A stretch of DNA of 64,000 nt from Tetracentron sinense. Lineage: Eukaryota; Streptophyta; Magnoliopsida; Trochodendrales; Trochodendraceae. The stretch covers positions 26,234,052-26,298,051 of the forward strand of contig CM026565.1 in NCBI GenBank assembly GCA_015143295.1, in the 5' to 3' direction. Positions 60,401 through 64,000 of this stretch are shown here, one piece after another. The notes below the pieces were generated by a model. It saw nothing but the letters and a program-made list of their open reading frames with translations. It had not been told where the DNA came from and ran no database searches. Every line of letters starts with the position of its first letter. The stretch's first letter is position 1. The position numbers and the translations under genes were made by a program.

Positions 60401-62029
60401 CATTCATATCTTTTCTTCTATTTATTTCCATATGCTTTTTACGAGAGTTGTGAAACAATTACCATCCAAATCTATGTAAATAGAACTTTGTCCCTCAATG
60501 AAGAGTGAAGACAAAGTCAGATGAACTTTGGGGGCATTCAGAGATAAAACTATATATTCATGGTGGATTAAAATTGAACTTAAATGATAAACATATGTTT
60601 AATTAAGTAATACTCACAAACCTATTCACCAAGTTGGAGTTTGGGAACTACTTCGGTAGGGGGGGAATTTTGTTACTATGATCACCAATGATGGTTCAAA
60701 AAACCAACATGTCCAATGTGTAGTGGTTTTGACTTTTTTGACTTTAAAGCAACCGCTTTTTATTGGAAAAGGTGAAAGAAAATTTGCACTATTCTGTAGC
60801 TCTCTTGCAGCACAACTAGAACCTACCATACCACTAGTGCCATGATATTGAAAAAACGGCTGCCTTGTTACAGTTAGATGTAAGTATATAACATAGAATA
60901 GTTCCCGTTCTAGTAACATTTAGATTATAATTTTGTCGGTTAAAGTTATATAAAAAGAACCAAAAGTTCCTTTTAAAAAGAACCTGTGAGCATGACTTAT
61001 ATGTGTAAGACGGGGAGAATATCCTGATTATATAGTGTGTATATATATAATGCATTGATTGTGTTGATATGTGTGAGCAGATCGATGCTTATGCATGCAG
61101 CAATGCATAAAGTATACACTATACAACAAGATCAGTTATCATCAGTTGAGTAACTAATAATCTGGTGAGAAGAGTGGACACAATGACACATTAATGGAAA
61201 ATTTCCATTCTTTGTTAAAATAATAAACCATACATAACCCAAACCAAGGAACCATATAGTGTTCATTACATAGGTGTGTGACAGCATAAATCTACTGTGT
61301 ATTTCAATTGCAAGAAAGAAGCCAAGAAGAAATAACCAACCACGGTTAGTCAATTAATTTGTGTTAAAACATTAAAAATGCAACCTAAAATTCCGAAACA
61401 ACAAACTTCTACAAGGAAAAAACCAAAATGCCAATGACACCGTACTGGGAGATCTATTTCCAGTGATGACCAACAAAACAACATGGTTAAAATTCTTACC
61501 TTATGGCTTTCAGAAAATGCTGAAACATCTCAAGAATCAGTGCATCACATTCAAGATCCAGCATCACAACGCATGACCTGACCTTTGCAACAGTTTCAAG
61601 AATCGATACTCTCTTGGAATAAGAGCGGCTAGACATATCAGACAATTTTTCAAATGCCACTACAATCAGCTGAAAAATTTCCTGCATAGCAATTAAATGG
61701 AAAAACAGATCATGATATTACGTAATACAATGACATAAAATTTACAGAAATTGTACTGCGATAGACGACCATTAAATCATAAATATTGGTTAGAAATGAG
61801 AGCCACAATAAGTTATTCCAAGTACCTTCATTTGTTCATCATCATAAGGAGCATCTGGTGCTGTTATTCTCGTAATCTCACTAATGCAAGATGCGACTGC
61901 AATTTTCACATCCATATCTGAATGCCTTAGAAGTTCATTAGCAACCAGCGCCTTCATTGAGGGACAAAGTGCATTTTGCATTGATTTGGATGGTGATTGC
62001 TCCACTTTTGATAAACAAATCTCAACTTC
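27104..62029 (-). CDS. PDS5C: PDS5C-type sister chromatid cohesion factor (first exon outside window)
   Basis: Cohesin-associated regulator of sister-chromatid cohesion and DNA repair in the nucleus. Minus-strand exons: 62029-61826, 61681-61500, 55933-55807, 55718-55521, 53865-52903, 52793-52683, 40320-40238, 38449-38398, 37696-37610, 37529-37489, 27689-27615, 27533-27104. They splice in frame (GT...AG) to 850 codons and a TGA. Residues 1-213 are the helical N-terminus: [20 protein letters not shown], then [54 protein letters not shown] 358-residue charged linker ([29 protein letters not shown]) follows. Residues about 579-642 form a Tudor-like domain ([42 protein letters not shown]). The tail is Lys/Ser/Asp-rich with KDD..KT repeats and ends [10 protein letters not shown]. 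Introns of 12.4, 9.8 and 5.6 kb are full of transposons, yet no exon is broken. The N-terminal residues before [13 protein letters not shown] lie beyond 62029. Confidence 0.92.
28305..28860. mobile_element. hAT-like nonautonomous element 1 (GCCTC-rich)
   Basis: Ends CAACATTTTAAAAGG and, inverted, CAATGTTTTAAAGG. The flanks GCGAGTAC / GCAAGCAC match at six of eight positions. The interior is built of GAGGC/GCCTC words in both orientations. A MITE-core fragment (CATGCCCCTTTTAACAC, GTGGTTAAGATTCACTCACC) is inserted at about 28570-28770, so this element is older than that MITE. Confidence 0.6.
30788..32377. mobile_element. hAT-like nonautonomous element 2 (1.59 kb, ATATCGG-rich)
   Basis: Perfect 8-bp target duplication ATCACAGC (30780-30787, 32378-32385) inside the LINE. 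Ends CAAGGTTCTAAATGTCGATA and, inverted, CATAGTTTGAAACATCCTCG. The right part repeats GATATATCAGAAATATCGG. No transposase frame. The central 31640-31910 segment is homologous to element 4. Confidence 0.85.
33391..33813. mobile_element. hAT-like nonautonomous element 3 (423 bp, ACTCGAGT-rich)
   Basis: Perfect 8-bp duplication ATTGAGGT (33383-33390, 33814-33821). Terminal inverted repeat CATAGTTCGAAAACTCG against CATGGTTCGAAAACCCG. The ends are filled with CGAGT/ACTCG words, and the target is the LINE. Confidence 0.88.
34130..35370. repeat. Cluster of decayed hAT-like sequence
   Basis: GAATTATTC/GAATAATTC words occur in both orientations. Outward-facing ends such as CATAGTAACAAAG (34859) against AACTTGGTAACTATG (ending 35206), and CTTACTATG (35364), suggest two or three nested copies. 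No convincing target duplication was found. Confidence 0.4.
36067..37026. mobile_element. hAT-like nonautonomous element 4 (960 bp)
   Basis: Perfect 8-bp duplication AAGAAACC (36059-36066, 37027-37034). Ends CATGGCTCAAAATATCGGTA and, inverted, ATGGTTCTAAAATATCGGTA. The interior at 36460-36700 (CTTGAATGTAAGTCTTTT, TTTTGTTCTTGAACTG-AAAG) is clearly related to 31645-31890 of element 2. Confidence 0.88.
37897..37925. repeat. (AT)n microsatellite
   Basis: AT dinucleotide run inside the PDS5 intron between the second and third Tudor exons, followed by a GC-richer CACACGCACGAGCGGGCACG stretch. Confidence 0.85.
39100..40018. mobile_element. hAT-like nonautonomous element 5 (919 bp)
   Basis: Ends CATGGTTTTAAAAATCACC and, inverted, CAGGGTTTTAAGAAACATT. 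Flanks AATCTTAG / AATCTGAG (seven of eight). Interior words TTACGTAA and GTAACGGTAACGTAAC; a CT microsatellite at 39819-39843. It sits in the 1.8-kb PDS5 intron between the first two Tudor exons. Confidence 0.75.
42658..43021. mobile_element. hAT-like nonautonomous element 6 (364 bp)
   Basis: Perfect 8-bp duplication TTTAAAAG (42650-42657, 43022-43029). Ends CATAGTTACCAAACACCCG and, inverted, CATAGTTACCAAGTACGGG. The interior is full of CCCGTA/TACGGG and AATACG words, with a G-run at 42713-42728. Confidence 0.9.
44045..44387. mobile_element. hAT-like nonautonomous element 7 (343 bp)
   Basis: Terminal inverted repeat CAGTGTTACAAATCT, 15 of 15, at both ends. Flanks CAAGAAGC / TAGGAAGC match at six of eight. 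Removing it rejoins the LINE zf-RVT reading (…NCCF to LCHESEE…), which supports the borders. Confidence 0.75.
45472..46219. mobile_element. hAT-like nonautonomous element 8 (748 bp, AATCG-rich)
   Basis: Perfect 8-bp duplication CTAAAGAG (45464-45471, 46220-46227). Ends CAAGGTTGTTAAATCGTAAT and, inverted, CAGGGTTGTTAAATCCTTGC. Subterminal zones repeat AATCGTA/AATCGCA words. Confidence 0.9.
47765..49068. repeat. Large inverted repeat inside the gypsy element
   Basis: Left arm 47765-48657 (about 315 bp once element 9 is removed) is the near-exact complement of 48769-49068. Shared markers include GGGGACCTCCCTTTCCC, TCTGCAGATTTTGT, GGTTTTAACCCTCCTTATAT and GGAGTTGACCGGTCAACTCG. The spacer is about 110 bp. 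The right arm is in normal LTR orientation. Confidence 0.85.
47977..48546. mobile_element. hAT-like nonautonomous element 9 (570 bp)
   Basis: Perfect 8-bp duplication TGTGCAAC (47969-47976, 48547-48554). Terminal inverted repeat CAGTGTTACTTAGGCAC against CAGTGTTACCTAGGCAC. Subterminal words GACACGACACGACACTCC and GGCACCCGTGCCACGTGCC. It contains a TA microsatellite at 48391-48424 and is inserted in the left arm of the inverted repeat. Confidence 0.92.
49600..50030 (+). repeat. Degenerate tandem repeats in the gypsy LTR
   Basis: GGGGTTCCTCCGTGACTGAT, CAGGAGATGTCGG and TAGGTCAGGAG-like blocks recur roughly every 40-60 bp, at least seven times. Confidence 0.65.
51101..51521 (+). pseudogene. Short gypsy leader frames with PDGT...PPP repeats
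   Basis: One frame starts ATGCCGTTAATGCACAGAG ([20 protein letters not shown], to 51217). An overlapping one (51189-51521) has two copies of a WxxPDGTxWxPPP-like unit: [14 protein letters not shown] and [14 protein letters not shown]. They lie just after the primer-binding site, where gag should begin, and the second runs into the truncated 3' LTR. No standard gag domain was recognised. Confidence 0.4.
53866..55520 (-). other. PDS5 intron of 1.66 kb with two perfect tandem duplications
   Basis: 54373-54445 is repeated exactly at 54446-54518 (73-bp unit). 55414-55456 is repeated at 55457-55499 (43-bp unit), ending 20 bp from the donor of the exon at 55718-55521. Nothing else was recognised. 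Confidence 0.85.
57116..57230. repeat. Truncated CACAGCCAAT-family MITE
   Basis: Starts GAATCACAGCCAATCGCGAT, continues CACGTGTCCCTTTTAACTCC, TATTAACTGTGGTTAA and then stops; the right half is missing. Confidence 0.65.
57290..58860 (-). repeat. Copia-type LTR-like segment
   Basis: On the minus strand it starts with TTGATGATAACACAAATGG (about 58840) and ends with ATTCATCCCCCCTCTAGGG (about 57340), both usual in large plant Copia LTRs. An internal zone of GTCATCTAGTCGGCTGGATG-like words (58190-58290) is typical too. An internal tandem duplication of about 115 bp spans 57672-57785 and 57786-57900. No gag-pol was found. Confidence 0.5.
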
Positions 62030-62494
62030 CTAAAAACAAGGGAAAATAAGGATTAAACTGTACTCTTGATAAACAATTCTTATCTTCCTCAAAACACAAG
62101 GAAAATAAGGATGATAGCGTACAATTGCATTAGCTTCGAAGCAACTAAGACAAATAAAATAACAAAGTTGAACTAGCAAGGTTTGCCAAATGCCCCTAGA
62201 AGATTAATAGAGCATTTCTGACCAAGACCGAGCATTACCAAGAGGACTAGACAAATTAAGACTTTTTTTAGATTAGAAGCACAAACTACCATATCTAAAA
62301 ATGCACCAGGATCTGGAGGCATGGCTGATGTAAAATTTGCGGTAAACAAAAGCAAAATGTGAAGCATCTCAATAAGAAAGAACAACTGCATAATTGCAAT
62401 CCGTCGTGTACATAGAAAACAAGAGGAAAATAATGTTTCCAAAACGCTAGGAGAACTCCTCAGTACAAAACATGCAAGAAAAAATATCTTCTTT
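62030..62494 (-). other. Upstream PDS5 intron (partial)
   Basis: Precedes the first confirmed PDS5 exon. A 35-nt open piece at 62324-62290 (…MPPDPGAFLDM) has usable splice signals, but its match to the PDS5 N-terminus is weak. Confidence 0.4.
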
Positions 62495-63092
62495 TTTTGG
62501 TACCAGTAACCAAGTATGTATATTAATAAGGAATAAAAAGGAACTACAAAATAGGAAACCAAGAGAGTTCACAAGATAGTGAACCCAGAAAAAAAAAACA
62601 ACAAACAGAACAAAAGTAGCCACCTCAAACGAAAGAGCCCCGAGCCTAGTTAGTCATAGCGATCAAGCTAGTACTCCCCCCAAGTCCACTTCTCCGGCAT
62701 AGATGGAGCACCACTCCCTAAGGAGCGTCCGGATCCGTGAGCAAATGTGAAAAGCAGTAGAATGGGAGTCCTCAAAAACCCTCTTATTCCTTTCTTTCCA
62801 TATCAGCCATGTTATAGCTCCCGGAAACACTAAACATATATCCACCCTAGAACTATCTCCACTTACCATAGACCAACAAGATTAGAAGTTGTGAAAGGAA
62901 GAAGGAAAGATCTAAGCCATGTCTACTCGGGAGAGAAAAAAAGCAAATCTCAAATGCATTTAGGCAATACAAGAGCAGGTAATCTACCAACTCTTTCGCT
63001 TTAAGGCACATAAAACAACGATTCGTCATCCTCCACCCTCTATTTTTCAAGTGGTCACAAGTAAAAATCTTGTTCAAAAAAGTTGTCCAAAA
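62495..63092 (-). mobile_element. LINE 3' fragment (zf-RVT)
   Basis: Minus-strand frames [30 protein letters not shown] and ITWLIWKERNKRVFEDSHST, the C-terminal zf-RVT part of plant L1 elements. The 3' end has an A-run (TTTTTTT at 62490-62496 on the plus strand). Severely 5' truncated. Confidence 0.8.
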
Positions 63093-64000
63093 AACGAAAG
63101 ATCGGAAATGGGTGCGGGGTTCTCATGGAGTTGGTCTTTGGAAAGGTATCATGAGTGTGACTGAGTTTCTCGACCCTCGCATTAGGTTTAAGGTCGGAAA
63201 TGGGTCTGAAACCCTCTTTTGGAAAGATATATGGTGTGGTCCGTAGAGGCTTAAGGATTACTATGGTAACATCTTTATCCTTGCCCTTAACAAGGATGCA
63301 TTAGTTTCTCATTGTGTAAAGAGGGTGGGTAGTGAGTCCGTTTGGTGCCCCCGCAATCTAAATGATTGGGAAGTTGAAGACTTTCAACTCCTCTTGCGGA
63401 GACTAAGTTCCTCATCTATCGTCCCTCAGCTTATAGATTGTAAATTAAGCAACAAAGGTCAGTTTTCAATGAGAACCTTATTACAGTCCCTTAGCCGATT
63501 ACCAGCACACTTTTTTCCTCATAGGGTTGTTTGGTTCACAGGAGTCTCATCAAAGATATCTTTCTTCCTCTCATCTACAGCTCTGAATAAGATTCTTACC
63601 ATTGATCATCTAAAGAGCAGGGGGTACAATTTAGCAAACCGTTGTCATTTGTGCCTGACCACGTAACAGACGGTTGATCACTTGACCTTTCACTATCCGG
63701 TTGTCTTCGGGATTTGGGCCTTCTTCCTCACTAGGTTAGGTGTGGAGTGGGTTTTCCCTTCCTCCTTTTCTGAGCTTCTTATCAGGTTAGAAATTGGCGA
63801 CAATGGTAGGGGCTAAGGAAGCGATTTGGTCTAAGCTACCTGGAGTTATATCGTGGGGGTGTGGAAGGAACAGAATTGTCACGTGTTTGACAATTCATCC
63901 TCGCCCAACTCTCTGATATTGGCCCGTATTCGGCGAATGATTGTGGGTTGGTTGTTTGTTACCCCTTTGAGAGGGGAAGTGGGGCTATTTTGTTGTGAGG
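63093..64000 (+). mobile_element. LINE fragment, continues off window
   Basis: Plus-strand reading: GSHGVGLWKGI, SVWCPRNLNDWEVEDFQLLL, FSMRTLLQSLSRLPAHFFPH, ALNKILTIDHLKSRGYNLAN, VFGIWAFFLTRLGVEW and VWKEQNCHVFDN. Several stops and frame changes. It overlaps in content with the minus-strand fragment at 62495-63092 but is a diverged copy. Confidence 0.8.

Larger units (their letters stand above)
55934..61499 (-). other. PDS5 intron of 5.6 kb
   Basis: Donor ATAAG|GTAAGAATT at 61499, acceptor CAACTTCCAG|G at 55934. It contains a partial CACAGCCAAT MITE (57116-57230) and a Copia LTR-like segment. A start-only hAT-like end (CAATGTTGTCAAAGTCGAGG, 56487) is present. A region of CGAACC/GGTTCG words (58970-59440) ends AACAAACTATG and is probably another hAT relic. 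59450-61499 shows no gene. Confidence 0.7.

Noticed and set aside
62290..62324. Possible additional 5' PDS5 exon (MPPDPGAFLDM with splice-like borders)
   Set aside because: The phase would fit the exon starting at 62029, but the usual PP(S)SVDELL...LLD pattern of the PDS5 N-terminus is not there. Too short and too weak to include.
62495..64000. Twin-priming (5'-inverted) single LINE insertion
   Set aside because: The orientation would fit, but the two parts overlap in content by several hundred bases and differ clearly in sequence, so they are separate copies.

Overview
This is plant nuclear DNA. It is AT-rich, with short coding exons separated by introns (GT...AG borders), some of them many kilobases long, and it is crowded with plant transposons. 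Two host genes are certain, both on the minus strand. (1) Positions 1-4615 (5' leader to about 4880) hold an LRL-type bHLH transcription factor (bHLH66/69/82 group). Seven coding exons are visible and the C-terminus runs off the left edge. (2) Positions 27104-62029 hold a PDS5C-type sister-chromatid-cohesion factor: HEAT-like N-terminal exons, a long basic/acidic linker, a Tudor-like domain and a Lys/Ser-rich tail. Twelve exons join in frame into 850 codons plus a stop. The first exon(s) lie beyond about 62.3 kb. Individual introns reach 12.4, 9.8 and 5.6 kb.

Layout. 1-4.9 kb: bHLH gene with a 2.6-kb intron containing foldback MITEs. 4.9-26.8 kb: intergenic DNA made of MITEs, a 2.5-kb PIF/Harbinger-like element, LTR-like pieces, a SINE-bearing repeat present twice, a dead FAR1/FRS (MULE-derived) gene, a 5'-truncated LINE, a plastid ycf3 scrap next to a GC-richer block, and an 0.8-kb tandem array of a MITE core. 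27.1-62.0 kb: the PDS5 gene, whose introns hold two LINEs in sense orientation, one rearranged Ty3/gypsy element and nine hAT-like nonautonomous elements. 62.5-64 kb: two LINE fragments head to head.

The most striking non-genic signal is the set of hAT-like elements (terminal CA...TG, 8-bp target duplications, several perfect). One plant lineage reported to be unusually rich in hAT elements is sacred lotus (Nelumbo). The window is compatible with a Nelumbo-like early-diverging eudicot, but this is inference only.

Insertion order can be read directly in places: LINE, then Ty3/gypsy, then hAT at 43.6-52.0 kb; and MITE, then Harbinger at 8.6-11.2 kb. No tRNA, rRNA or CRISPR was seen. All exon borders were read by eye from splice signals and frame continuity, without transcript data.
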